Positions 53,162 to 61,367 of a stretch of DNA of 64,000 nt are shown here, one piece after another. Origin of the DNA: a bacterium (GTDB lineage: Bacteria > SM23-81 > DAOVCL01); contig JAOZPP010000007.1 of the NCBI GenBank assembly GCA_029932675.1, positions 1 through 64,000 on the forward strand, written 5' to 3'. The position numbers and the translations under genes are program-made. The first letter of the stretch is position 1; every line of letters begins with the position of its first letter. The notes below the pieces were generated by a model. That model was not told the DNA's origin. It was given only the letters and a program-made list of their open reading frames with translations, and did no database searches.

Positions 53162-53539
53162 TTATGCCGTCTGCTTTCTGAAATTTCCCACTAAGGCAAT
53201 CGGCGGCAATTCGTTGATCTCCCCTTGGGCTACCTTCTTTATATCTATGTGATCGACATTCCTCCGGAGGTGGATCTGTCTCAGAGCCTCCATTATTTTG
53301 GCCAAATCGATCCCCCGGGGACATCTCACCGTGCAGGTGAAGCAACTTGCACATATCCATATCGTCTTGGAATTTAGTGCATCATCCACTCGCTTGGTCT
53401 GCACCAACCTGATTACTTCATTGGGAAGTATGTCCATCTGCCACACGCTTGGACAGCCACCAGAACATTTCCCGCATTGATAGCAGCCATAAAGGTTTTG
53501 TCCGGAAAGCTCGGCAACCTTATCGATTAGCTCCTGCAT
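53162..53539 (-). CDS. hdrC: HdrC, iron-sulfur subunit
   Basis: 125 aa. CYQCGKCSGGCPSVWQMD and CASCFTCTVRCPRGID, with PNEVIRLVQ between. Ends one base before hdrB. Transfers electrons from HdrA to HdrB. Confidence 0.94.
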   Translation of the reverse strand: MQELIDKVAELSGQNLYGCYQCGKCSGGCPSVWQMDILPNEVIRLVQTKRVDDALNSKTIWICASCFTCTVRCPRGIDLAKIMEALRQIHLRRNVDHIDIKKVAQGEINELPPIALVGNFRKQTA

Positions 53540-53577
53540 AGTTCCTCACTAAATAAATTGACCCTTCAAATCCCTCA

Positions 53578-54633
53578 TTACCTCAATGCCTCCCAAACAA
53601 GGTCAAGGAGATTCACAACCTTGAGCTTGCCACCACCCCTTTGGGCTGCATTCCCAATATTAAACTCACAGGTTGGGCAAAGTGTGGCCAGGATATCTAC
53701 CCCTCTTCCCAAGGCTTGATCCATCCTCCTCTCCGCAAGCCTTTCCGCAAGTGGACCGTCAGAGACAAGCAGTCCACCACCACCACCACAACATTCTGCC
53801 CCTTTGCCCTTGGTGGGAAGCTCTATTAAATCTACACCAATCTGTTTTAATATTTCCCTGGGCTCATCAACCATACCCATCCCTCTGGCCAAGTTACAGG
53901 GATCATGATAGGTTGCCTTCAATCCAAGCTTCTTGGGATTATAATAAGGCAGCCTCTTGGCAACCTCCTCAATTATATACTTGGGCTTGAGGTCGGGATA
54001 GTTCTTCCCAATGAAAAAGGCGCAGGTCGTGCACATACAGATAAATTCTTTGTAGGGAAACTTTTTGCGAAATTTGTCCTGCTGAGCCTTGAGTTCGTCC
54101 TTATACCCTAAGACCCCAAAGGGCATACCACAACAGGTCTCATCCACCACTTTTGGCTTTATACCAAGTCTCCTTAAGATCTCCAGGTATCTTTTCGCAT
54201 CATCAGCCCTCTCCAAGAAGCGACATCCCAGCAGGACTGGGGTCTCTCCCCCCTGGATGGGGGGATGGATCTCTCTCCCAAAGATGTTCCCCGTGCGTTT
54301 GATCTTATCCAAGAGGTCCAGATGAGCATCGTACTTAAAACCGGCATTAACAAGGTCTGCCCGGGCCGCGGTGAGGATATCGGGGATGGAGACATTTGCC
54401 GAACAACGTTCCACACAATCCCGACAGAAGGAACACTGAAAGATCTTATCCGCCAAATATTTTGTTGGCTCAACCTCACCGGAGAGCAACCCATAGGCCA
54501 ACACAGCTTTTCCCCTGGGCCCATCCGCTTCCCAGCTTAGCTGTTTGAATACAGGGCAACCCTCAAAGCAGTAAGCACACCTTATGCAGATATTAAGCTC
54601 ATTTTCCCATTCCTTCAAATATTTTGTCTTCAT
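53578..54633 (-). CDS. HdrD/GlcF-like (Fe-S)-binding protein
   Basis: 351 aa. Two N-terminal [4Fe-4S] motifs (CIRCAYCFEGCP; CSFCRDCVERCSA) and two CCG domains (LLGCRFLE, TCCGMPFG, CMCTTCAFF; HDPCNLARG, ECCGGGGG, CPTCEFN). This is the layout of GlcF, LutA-type and HdrD proteins. Given the GlcD-type dehydrogenase two genes upstream, it is the likely electron acceptor for 2-hydroxyacid oxidation, linking it to Hdr. Confidence 0.88.
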   Translation of the reverse strand: MKTKYLKEWENELNICIRCAYCFEGCPVFKQLSWEADGPRGKAVLAYGLLSGEVEPTKYLADKIFQCSFCRDCVERCSANVSIPDILTAARADLVNAGFKYDAHLDLLDKIKRTGNIFGREIHPPIQGGETPVLLGCRFLERADDAKRYLEILRRLGIKPKVVDETCCGMPFGVLGYKDELKAQQDKFRKKFPYKEFICMCTTCAFFIGKNYPDLKPKYIIEEVAKRLPYYNPKKLGLKATYHDPCNLARGMGMVDEPREILKQIGVDLIELPTKGKGAECCGGGGGLLVSDGPLAERLAERRMDQALGRGVDILATLCPTCEFNIGNAAQRGGGKLKVVNLLDLVWEALR

Positions 54634-54654
54634 CTTCCCTCTCTCGAGGAGAAA

Positions 54655-56529
54655 TCAAGCTTGGAACTTATCTGGAGCTATATAGTCTCCATATCTCCCC
54701 TTCGCCTCAAGCAACCTCTGCCTCTCTTCCTCTAAGACTTGGAAGAGCAGGGGAGGTGGATCGGAGACAGTAGTCTCGTAAATCTCCTTAATCCTATCGA
54801 TCTTGGCCAAGTTCTCGGGTATCCTGAGGGTGAACTGAGCTCTATAGTCCACCTCCGAATACTCCTTATGCAGCACTTCCTTAAATAACCGTTTCAGGTC
54901 CTCATATTTGGGTAGGTAACCAACTGGTGTCTTCAGAGCATCAATATCTTTATGCACCCTCAGTTCCATCCATTTAAGCCAGACCTTCTTATCGGTCTTT
55001 TCATTCATAAAATTCCCCTCTTTGTCCTTGAGGAAGTAGTTCACCCCAAAGATGAGTGGGGGATTGCGAAGCGATTTACCGAATTCCAAGTTCATCTCGA
55101 TGTATTTCTCTATAGGAACGGAGAGGAAGTCGAGGTTGGACATAGGGTTAAATTTCCTCACCCCCTCTTTGCCCAGGGTAGCGGCTGTGGTCTCCGACTC
55201 CAACGATGCCCCCTTAGTAATTATCCCATGTGCCCAATCAAAGGCCTGAGCCACTGGCACCCAGGTATCTGAATCCCGTCCACCATAGATTATCCCCCCC
55301 AACTCCACCCCTTTTGGTTCATTGAGCATGGGATCTAAATTCTCTAATCTCCTTAAATCTATTGTAAACCTGGCGTTCTTATGCGAAGGTGGTATCTCAT
55401 TCCCTTCAGCATCTTTCTTCCCCCGGAACCACTCCCCGGAGTGATTTTGCCCTCTATCTGGGATTTCCTCCCCCATTCCAATCCAATAGGGCCTGTTGTC
55501 TACCCCAATGAGCACATTAGAGAATATGATCTCATTGGGACTATGGAGCACTTTCCATATTATGGGGTCGTCCTTGGCGTTGACACCCATTATTATCCCA
55601 AACATTCCTGACTCCACATTAACTGCATAGGCCTTGCCATCCCTTTTTCTAATATAGGCTATGTCATCTCCAACGATGGTCTCACCAGGGATCAAGGCAG
55701 TAGAGGTTTTCCCACAAAGGGAAGGGAACGCGCCACTAAAATATGTAACCCTCCCCTTTGGGCCGTGAACCCCCATAATGAGCATATGCTCGGTCAACCA
55801 GCCCTCTCTTGAGGCCCTGTTTATGGCCAGCCGCATTGCCAATTTCTTCAGTCCAATGGTATTGCCCCCATACTGGGTATTGGCACAATATACAGTGTCC
55901 TGCTCCAAGTCGATGTATACCCTCCGCTTATCGATATTTACGCTTGTCTTCCTTTCATCCAACTCCCCGGCACTGTGCACAAACTTGAAGAACCGAGCAG
56001 ATCTACCCTGTCTCTTAAACTCCTCATACCCCCACCTATATAACAGGTCCTCACTGTGGGCCACATAAGCGGAATCGGTGAGTTGCACACACGGTATGGA
56101 GAACTCTGAATTGGTGGGGCCAAGGCAGAAGAACCTAACATAAAGCTCGTGGCCCTGCATGATATTCTCCATAATCTGGTGGATCTCCTTTAGCCCTTCG
56201 GCTCTATCTATCGCATTGAGATTAGAGCCCAAATCAACTCCCTTTGGTAAAAGGAACTTGGTACGCGGTTTATCCCTTGCCTGGTCATAATACCCATCGA
56301 AATGGACGGTCCACCCCTCAACAGCAAGCCTCTTCTCCTCTCCATTTCTTATTGCCGCTTCCCTAATGTAGCGGATGTCCTCCGGTGAATCGGTGGAGAC
56401 AAATACCTTCTCAGGGTTGCACAGCCCCACATACTGGGCAACGAACTTATGGAGTTGGGGATTATCTATTCCTAAAAGTTTCTGATAACCTTCCTCCCCC
56501 AATTTTTTCCTCAGCATCTCACTGTCCAT
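54655..56529 (-). CDS. pckG: Phosphoenolpyruvate carboxykinase (GTP type)
   Basis: 624 aa, the size of GTP-PEPCK. FPSLCGKTSTALI (kinase-1a P-loop with the reactive Cys), GDDIAYIRKRDG (metal/GTP region), and NPMSNLDFLSVP near 480. Converts oxaloacetate + GTP to PEP + CO2 + GDP, connecting the C4 acids of the fumarate-reductase branch to gluconeogenesis. Confidence 0.96.
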   Translation of the reverse strand: MDSEMLRKKLGEEGYQKLLGIDNPQLHKFVAQYVGLCNPEKVFVSTDSPEDIRYIREAAIRNGEEKRLAVEGWTVHFDGYYDQARDKPRTKFLLPKGVDLGSNLNAIDRAEGLKEIHQIMENIMQGHELYVRFFCLGPTNSEFSIPCVQLTDSAYVAHSEDLLYRWGYEEFKRQGRSARFFKFVHSAGELDERKTSVNIDKRRVYIDLEQDTVYCANTQYGGNTIGLKKLAMRLAINRASREGWLTEHMLIMGVHGPKGRVTYFSGAFPSLCGKTSTALIPGETIVGDDIAYIRKRDGKAYAVNVESGMFGIIMGVNAKDDPIIWKVLHSPNEIIFSNVLIGVDNRPYWIGMGEEIPDRGQNHSGEWFRGKKDAEGNEIPPSHKNARFTIDLRRLENLDPMLNEPKGVELGGIIYGGRDSDTWVPVAQAFDWAHGIITKGASLESETTAATLGKEGVRKFNPMSNLDFLSVPIEKYIEMNLEFGKSLRNPPLIFGVNYFLKDKEGNFMNEKTDKKVWLKWMELRVHKDIDALKTPVGYLPKYEDLKRLFKEVLHKEYSEVDYRAQFTLRIPENLAKIDRIKEIYETTVSDPPPLLFQVLEEERQRLLEAKGRYGDYIAPDKFQA

Positions 56530-56639
56530 GTTATTCTCCTCAAATTAGGATAAGCATCCAACCTTTAACGAATTCCCAGACAGTTCTATAATTTTAACCT
56601 CAACATATACCTCTTCTGCATTCCCAGGAATTAATCGCC

Positions 56640-58073
56640 TTAACCCCTCACTAAGTATCTCAGCTTTGTCGCCGTTACCCAATCATCTGGGGCATCCTGT
56701 AATTTATGGGGGTTCAGGATGTTGTTCGGGTCAAGGGCTTTCTTAATCGCCCTCATCACAGGAAGAAGATCATTCCTTGCCTTCTTCCAGGAAGGCGCCT
56801 TAGAAAGGGCGATTCCATGTTCGCCGGATGTGACCCCACCTATTTTGTCCACATAGTCGTAGAGCTCCTCCACTACCCTTCTTGCATCTTCCCATTGCTC
56901 CTTCTTCCGCACATCCATCATTATCTTCGTATGGATGACCCCCGATCCACAATGGCCATATACGGACATTATCACATTGTTCCGTTCAGCGATCTCATGG
57001 ATCTTCTCCGCGCACTCCGCTACCTTAGAATTAGGAACAGCCATATCATCAGCTAAATCAGTGCAAATTATCCCTTCTTTATATCTGGATAAGGAGGCGA
57101 AGAGCTTCTTCCTTCCGGTGTATATCCTGGTCCGCTCCTTGGCATCATAACTCATTTGGATCCCGAAGCCATTGTGTTTCTCACAGATCCTCTTCATCCC
57201 CTCCATCTCATAATCCACCGCCTCCTTAACCTTGCCATCAGCTTCGAAAAGTATGATTGCCGCCACATCAGGCAAACCCAAGCTCAGGTTTTTGTTCACC
57301 GCAGTTATGCCAATGTTGTCCATCAGCTCAAGCATCGAGGGCGAGGACCCGCTGGCCATTATTTCTGATATCGTCTCCCCAGCCTCCTCCAGCTTGTTGA
57401 AATTGGCAATCCCAAGGCACCTGAACTTCGGCAAGGGAACAACTTTTAGGGTCGCCTCCACCACTATACCCAAGGTGCCTTCAGAGCCAACCATAAGCTT
57501 CTCCAGTTGATATCCCGCCGTGGATACCCGGGTGTTTGCCCCCAAGTTAACTAGATCCCCATTCGCCAATACGACCTTCATCCCTAAGACTGAGTCCCTT
57601 GTCGCTCCGTATTTCACTGATCTTAAACCACTTGTGTTAGCTCCGATCTCCCCACCAATAGTGGCTATCCTGGAGGAGGCCGGTGCCGGCGGCCAAAAGA
57701 AGCCATAGGGTTTAAGGGCCCGGTTCAGATCATCATCAACCACGCCAGGCTCAACCCTGCAGAGCACATCTTGCAGCCTGATCTCCAAGATGCGGTTCAT
57801 CTGTTTCATATCCAACACGATCCCACCATCTATTGGAGTAGTATGGCCAGAGGTACTGGAACCCGCCCCTCTGGGAATGACCGGGATCAACTCTGCATTG
57901 GCATATCTCATAATCCTCTGCACTTCTTCAATAGTCTTCGGCCTTACCACAACCCAGGGCAATGCCTCGTGCACAGATGCATCAGAACCATAGACATAGA
58001 GATCAGCGGGATTATCCCTAATGTTTTCCTCACTGACGATCTTCTTTAGGTCCTTAATAAGCGCCTCTTTCAT
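56640..58073 (-). CDS. FAD-linked 2-hydroxyacid dehydrogenase (GlcD/D-lactate dehydrogenase type)
   Basis: 477 aa from the ATG at 58073 (SD GGGGGA); a TTG four codons upstream is the alternative. FAD-binding type 4 domain (PRGAGSSTSGHTTPIDGG; GEIGANTSGLRSVKYG; GSEGTLGIV) and the C-terminal domain (HCGSGVIHTKIM; GGVTSGEHGIALSK). Oxidises D-lactate, glycolate or similar. Beside LarA-like racemase and a GlcF-like protein, lactate use is the simplest reading. Confidence 0.92.
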   Translation of the reverse strand: MKEALIKDLKKIVSEENIRDNPADLYVYGSDASVHEALPWVVVRPKTIEEVQRIMRYANAELIPVIPRGAGSSTSGHTTPIDGGIVLDMKQMNRILEIRLQDVLCRVEPGVVDDDLNRALKPYGFFWPPAPASSRIATIGGEIGANTSGLRSVKYGATRDSVLGMKVVLANGDLVNLGANTRVSTAGYQLEKLMVGSEGTLGIVVEATLKVVPLPKFRCLGIANFNKLEEAGETISEIMASGSSPSMLELMDNIGITAVNKNLSLGLPDVAAIILFEADGKVKEAVDYEMEGMKRICEKHNGFGIQMSYDAKERTRIYTGRKKLFASLSRYKEGIICTDLADDMAVPNSKVAECAEKIHEIAERNNVIMSVYGHCGSGVIHTKIMMDVRKKEQWEDARRVVEELYDYVDKIGGVTSGEHGIALSKAPSWKKARNDLLPVMRAIKKALDPNNILNPHKLQDAPDDWVTATKLRYLVRG

Positions 58074-58085
58074 TTTTTCCCCCAA

Positions 58086-59354
58086 TTAAAAATTCTGATT
58101 TGGTCGTCTTATTAGCGGCACTGTTATGCTCCCATCCATTAAAAATAACACCTTTGCCTCAGGCCCTTTCTCCTCAATTGCTCGATCGATTGCCTCCTGG
58201 ACCGAATGGAAAGGTTTGATGAAGACGGCCTCCATCTCCTGGGCATCAAGGTCTGTTACCCCCCACATCTGGGCCCAGGTGGCTATCTCCGCCATCTTCG
58301 CCGCCTTATGATAACCCAACTTGTAGCCCTTCTCTATCTCCGCCAGCGCCTCCTCTGGGGTATGAGACCGGGAGAGCAGATCGAAGAATACCCGGTCCCC
58401 AATCCCGGTTCTGCACTGGGAAACCATAATGAGGATACCCCCCTCCTTCAAGGCCAATTTCCCGTTGTCCAAAGCCTTCTGGGATTGATAGAGGTCAACA
58501 TCCATCGGATAGGGCGCGACTGAAACAACTACATCTGCCCTCTCCTCCGTCTCCACACAGAATACCTCCCTTGCCTTGGCTATAGCAGCATAGAACGAGT
58601 CGTGAATATGACCTGCGGTAGCTGCATATAACCTTCGTTCGCGGTCAAGCACGGTCTGGATGGAGAATATCTCTTTATCTTTAATTGTCTCCAAGGCGTC
58701 TATCATATCCTCATGGACTGGGTTCCCTTCTAAGGCAAGGGCGCGAGCCCGGGGATCGAGAGCATACTTGTGATTTTGCTCTACCGTCTTATAGCTGGCG
58801 ATACCGGGGAGAAACGATTTTCTGCCCCCCGTGTAACCGGCGAAATAATGTGGTTCCACAGAACCTATGGGGACCAGTTTATCCGCCTGAAGACCTAACC
58901 TATTTACCCACATCTCGGTGCCGTTCTTCGAAGTTCCTATATACACCATATCCTCGGTTTTCTTGGAGTCATGAACGAAGATCCTCTCCTGGAACTCCCC
59001 ATAATATCTCCCAAAGATAAATCTAAACTCCTCATCCGTAGGTGCCCGATGAATCCCAGTGGCCACTATGAATCTGATGGCTTTATCCTTGATCTTATCA
59101 TAAATGATCTCCAGAACCTTCGCCGTTGGGGTTGGCCTCGTCCCGTCATTGACGATGAACAAAACATCCTTGGCATCGGAGAGAAACTCCTCAAATCTCT
59201 TGGAGTTTATTGGGTTCTCGATAGCCTTGACTAAGGTCTCCCTCTCATCTGAGACCTCCACCTCATTGGGATAGAGGATCCCTAACACATTTCTCTCGGG
59301 GACCTGAACCCCAACCTCTCCCTTTCCATAGGGAATTTTTATCTCCATGGCCAT
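58086..59354 (-). CDS. larA: LarA-family nickel-pincer racemase (lactate racemase-like, DUF2088)
   Basis: 422 aa, the family length. Visible motifs: NDGTRPTPT near 70, ATGIHRAPTDEE near 100 with the first His, EPHYFAGYTGGRKSFLPGIA near 170 (the loop carrying the cofactor-linked Lys), and ENHKYA-like NHKYALDP. LarA interconverts D- and L-lactate using the nickel-pincer cofactor; some members act on other 2-hydroxyacids. No larBCE genes are nearby. Confidence 0.88.
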   Translation of the reverse strand: MAMEIKIPYGKGEVGVQVPERNVLGILYPNEVEVSDERETLVKAIENPINSKRFEEFLSDAKDVLFIVNDGTRPTPTAKVLEIIYDKIKDKAIRFIVATGIHRAPTDEEFRFIFGRYYGEFQERIFVHDSKKTEDMVYIGTSKNGTEMWVNRLGLQADKLVPIGSVEPHYFAGYTGGRKSFLPGIASYKTVEQNHKYALDPRARALALEGNPVHEDMIDALETIKDKEIFSIQTVLDRERRLYAATAGHIHDSFYAAIAKAREVFCVETEERADVVVSVAPYPMDVDLYQSQKALDNGKLALKEGGILIMVSQCRTGIGDRVFFDLLSRSHTPEEALAEIEKGYKLGYHKAAKMAEIATWAQMWGVTDLDAQEMEAVFIKPFHSVQEAIDRAIEEKGPEAKVLFLMDGSITVPLIRRPNQNF

Positions 59355-59385
59355 AAGATAATATGAAGTTACCTTTCAGTTCGTT

Positions 59386-60135
59386 TCAGATCTCCCCACC
59401 ACCGAGAATCATATCGAGCAGCTTCCGCGGCCTTTCATCCTCGGGATTATATTTGATGGCCAGTTTGAGGCTCTCTACAGCATTCTTCCATTCGCGGACC
59501 CCCCAATAGGCCTCACCGAGATGGTAATAGGCAGTGGTGTGCTCCGGGTTCTTCTCAATAACCTTTTTTAGATGGGGGATCGCCTCCGCATACTTCCTGC
59601 GGGTTAGATAGAGAATCCCCAACCTATAATGGGCAATTGTCGATTCAGGGCTAACTTTGAGAAATGCTCGATAATCCTCAAAGGCCCTGTCCATCTTGCC
59701 CCGATAGAAGTGCACCATCCCCAGCCAATAATGGGCTATAGAGAAGTCCGGGTCCAATTCAAGGACCTTCTTCAGCATTAATTCGGCATCCTTAAGTCTC
59801 GCCACCCGGAAATAAGCGATGCCCAGGGAATAATAGGCATTTGCATAGTCCGGTTTGAGCTCTATGGTCCTCTTATAACTGGAGATGGCCCCGTTGACAT
59901 CGCCCATTAAGTAGAGAATAACCGCATAAATCATATTAGCTTCAGCATCATCTGGAAGAAGCTCGACCGCCCTCTTCGCCTCCTGCAGGGCGAGTTTCAT
60001 CTTCCCCATCATCCGATATGTCAAGGAGTTTCGTACATGAACTTCTGGGCAGGGGCCCTCCTGGAGTTCAGTCTTATCATAGGGACACCAAATATAATCT
60101 TCAGGGAATTTCCGACCACAAATTTTACATATCAT
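59386..60135 (-). CDS. Zinc-ribbon TPR protein
   Basis: 249 aa. The N-terminus has a four-Cys ribbon (CKICGRKF, then CPYD with a further Cys); residues ~30-245 are six or so TPR units in clear 34-residue spacing (ALQEAKRAVELLPDDAEAN etc.). Probably a cytoplasmic scaffold; no target is known. It is the first gene of the long minus-strand run, downstream of the promoter at 60256-60283. Confidence 0.85.
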   Translation of the reverse strand: MICKICGRKFPEDYIWCPYDKTELQEGPCPEVHVRNSLTYRMMGKMKLALQEAKRAVELLPDDAEANMIYAVILYLMGDVNGAISSYKRTIELKPDYANAYYSLGIAYFRVARLKDAELMLKKVLELDPDFSIAHYWLGMVHFYRGKMDRAFEDYRAFLKVSPESTIAHYRLGILYLTRRKYAEAIPHLKKVIEKNPEHTTAYYHLGEAYWGVREWKNAVESLKLAIKYNPEDERPRKLLDMILGGGEI

Positions 60136-60216
60136 AATTGAATCTCTCGGCTATTGGTAACCTCTCTCAGAAATTGCCCTAAGAAGATTTGACATCTGGA
60201 TCAATAGGAGATAGAT

Positions 60217-60232
60217 TGTGCATACTATCACA
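60217..60232. promoter_or_regulatory. Possible CRP/FNR-type site
   Basis: TGTGCATACTATCACA, close to the CRP half-site pair TGTGA-N6-TCACA (one mismatch). It lies about 17-32 nt downstream of the expected start point of the minus-strand promoter. Weak evidence: no factor is known. Confidence 0.35.
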
Positions 60233-60255
60233 GAATCAACATACCCAGAATACTG

Positions 60256-60283
60256 AAAATAATAGGTTTCTTTGCCTTGTCAA
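60256..60283 (-). promoter_or_regulatory. Promoter for the minus-strand TPR-lar-glcD operon
   Basis: On the minus strand: TTGACA, 16-nt spacer, TATTTT (or 17-nt, ATTTTC). An A-tract ending in CC precedes the -35, as at 5348-5376. Expected start near 60249, ~115 nt before the TPR gene. Confidence 0.65.
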
Positions 60284-60720
60284 GGATTTTTTTTGTTTTT
60301 GATGAAAAAGGAGGGCAATATTTATTCTCTAACTTGTGAAAAAATTCACAAAATTTGCCTCATATTGCTCAGGCAAAAAATTGGAGAGCGAGGGAAAATT
60401 CACTTAGGGAAATCTCTCAGGCTGAGGAACCCGAATTATTCATAAAAATAAAAACCTGCAGGTAGCTGCAAACTGCCAATAGCGGAGCGCTCAGAACCCC
60501 TGATCTGACTGAGGCATCCCGACTTATCGGGATGTCACCTCACTTTTGGTGATCTGGTTATCCCTAACATTTGGGGTGATGGCAGGCTAAAAAGGAATCG
60601 AAGAATTTCTGTTCCTTATTAATTCTTTGTAGCATGTTTGGATTTCTGTTCATCCTGTCAATCCCCTCTAAAATGGTGGGAAGTGCTGGGTCAAGGTAAT
60701 CGACGTACATCAAAAAAAGC
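60284..60720. other. Regulatory intergenic region
   Basis: No gene is seen. It contains the Rex-like operator (60334-60351), a TTTGCCT/AGGCAAA inverted repeat with a 10-nt spacer right beside it (60354-60377), and a perfect 8-bp hairpin CATCCCGA-ctta-TCGGGATG (60515-60534). Confidence 0.6.
60334..60351. promoter_or_regulatory. Rex-type redox operator
   Basis: TTGTGAAAAAATTCACAA is a perfect inverted repeat (7-base arms, 4-base centre). It equals the Rex consensus TTGTGAA-N4-TTCACAA, known for the NADH/NAD+-sensing repressor Rex in many bacteria including sulfate reducers. It lies ~50 bp upstream of the -35 of the promoter reading into the energy genes and ~370 bp from the plus-strand promoter. 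Which promoter it controls is not certain. Confidence 0.7.
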
Positions 60721-60749
60721 TTGACAGAAAATGATTTTTGCTTTATATT
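60721..60749 (+). promoter_or_regulatory. Promoter for small protein/regulator operon (module 2)
   Basis: TTGACA, 17-nt spacer, TATATT; preceded by an A-tract. The leader to the first ATG at 61027 would be about 270 nt and includes three palindromes. Confidence 0.75.
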
Positions 60750-60845
60750 TGATGTTGGGTTTTGTGAGTTTACAGAGCTACGGGCTTTTTTTGTTTCCTC
60801 ACACTTGCCACAATAACCAGGAAGAACTTACCAATTTGATTATGA

Positions 60846-60871
60846 GGTGGCAGAACCCTGATTCTGCCACC
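60846..60871. repeat. Palindrome C (right copy)
   Basis: Arms GGTGGCAGAA and TTCTGCCACC around six bases; matches the copies at 1523 and 1619. Confidence 0.8.
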
Positions 60872-60881
60872 ACCTGCTTGT

Positions 60882-60933
60882 GGAGTGGTGTGACTCCTGT
60901 CACAGCCTACGCCAACAGGAGTTGCCACACTCC
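60882..60933. repeat. Palindrome B (right copy)
   Basis: GGAGTGGTGTGACTCCTGT pairs with ACAGGAGTTGCCACACTCC with few mismatches. Matches the element at 1466-1512 on the opposite strand. Confidence 0.7.
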
Positions 60934-60940
60934 ATACTTG

Positions 60941-60964
60941 CCGTCAGAACCGGGGTTCTGACAG
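60941..60964. repeat. Palindrome A (right copy)
   Basis: GTCAGAACC / GGTTCTGAC arms inside CCGTCAGAACCGGGGTTCTG and on. Matches 1433-1456. Confidence 0.75.
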
Positions 60965-61026
60965 CTCGGTGAAAAAGGTTTTTCATTCTTAATTCTCAAT
61001 TCCCCCCCTTGTGAGGTGATGGTAAG

Positions 61027-61350
61027 ATGGTAAAGAAATTTTCGGTTGGCCTGTTGGTTTTGGTGGTTTTGCTTGGTCCTATTAGTAGCTTCTGGGTAAA
61101 GCCAGCACAGGCCAATACCGGGGATGAGCGTCGGGTAATGCTCTGCGCCGCCTGGCCGTGGGAGGATGGGGGATGGAGTATGGCAACTCCTCCGGGTTCA
61201 GATCAAAATCCGGCAACTTCCCCAACCAATTCTGTCAGGTCAGCAGGCAAACCTGAGCTCCAAAAAGTTCAGCGGAAACCGCAGAAGTCGTTCTGGTCTC
61301 GCTTCCAATTCTTCCTTTTTAACCTCGGGCTACCCTTTGGGGATAAGTAG
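61027..61350 (+). CDS. Small exported protein paired with TPR regulator (module 2)
   Basis: 107 aa. Signal peptide (MVKKFS, Leu/Val core, cut after A-Q-A) followed by NTGDERRVMLCAAWPWEDG, matching the start of the mature protein at 4934-5302. Then a Ser/Thr/Pro/Asn linker and an aromatic/basic tail (FWSRFQFFLFNLGLPF). One Cys is placed in the conserved motif (MLCAA; in module 1 the Cys is four positions earlier). SD GAGGTGATG. It ends 17 nt before the paired regulator. Function unknown; see findings. Confidence 0.75.
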   Translation: MVKKFSVGLLVLVVLLGPISSFWVKPAQANTGDERRVMLCAAWPWEDGGWSMATPPGSDQNPATSPTNSVRSAGKPELQKVQRKPQKSFWSRFQFFLFNLGLPFGDK

Positions 61351-61367
61351 GGATGGAGGTGGGTAGA

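Noticed and set aside
60515-60534. Terminator at the CATCCCGA/TCGGGATG hairpin
   Set aside because: No T-run follows on either strand and no gene ends nearby.
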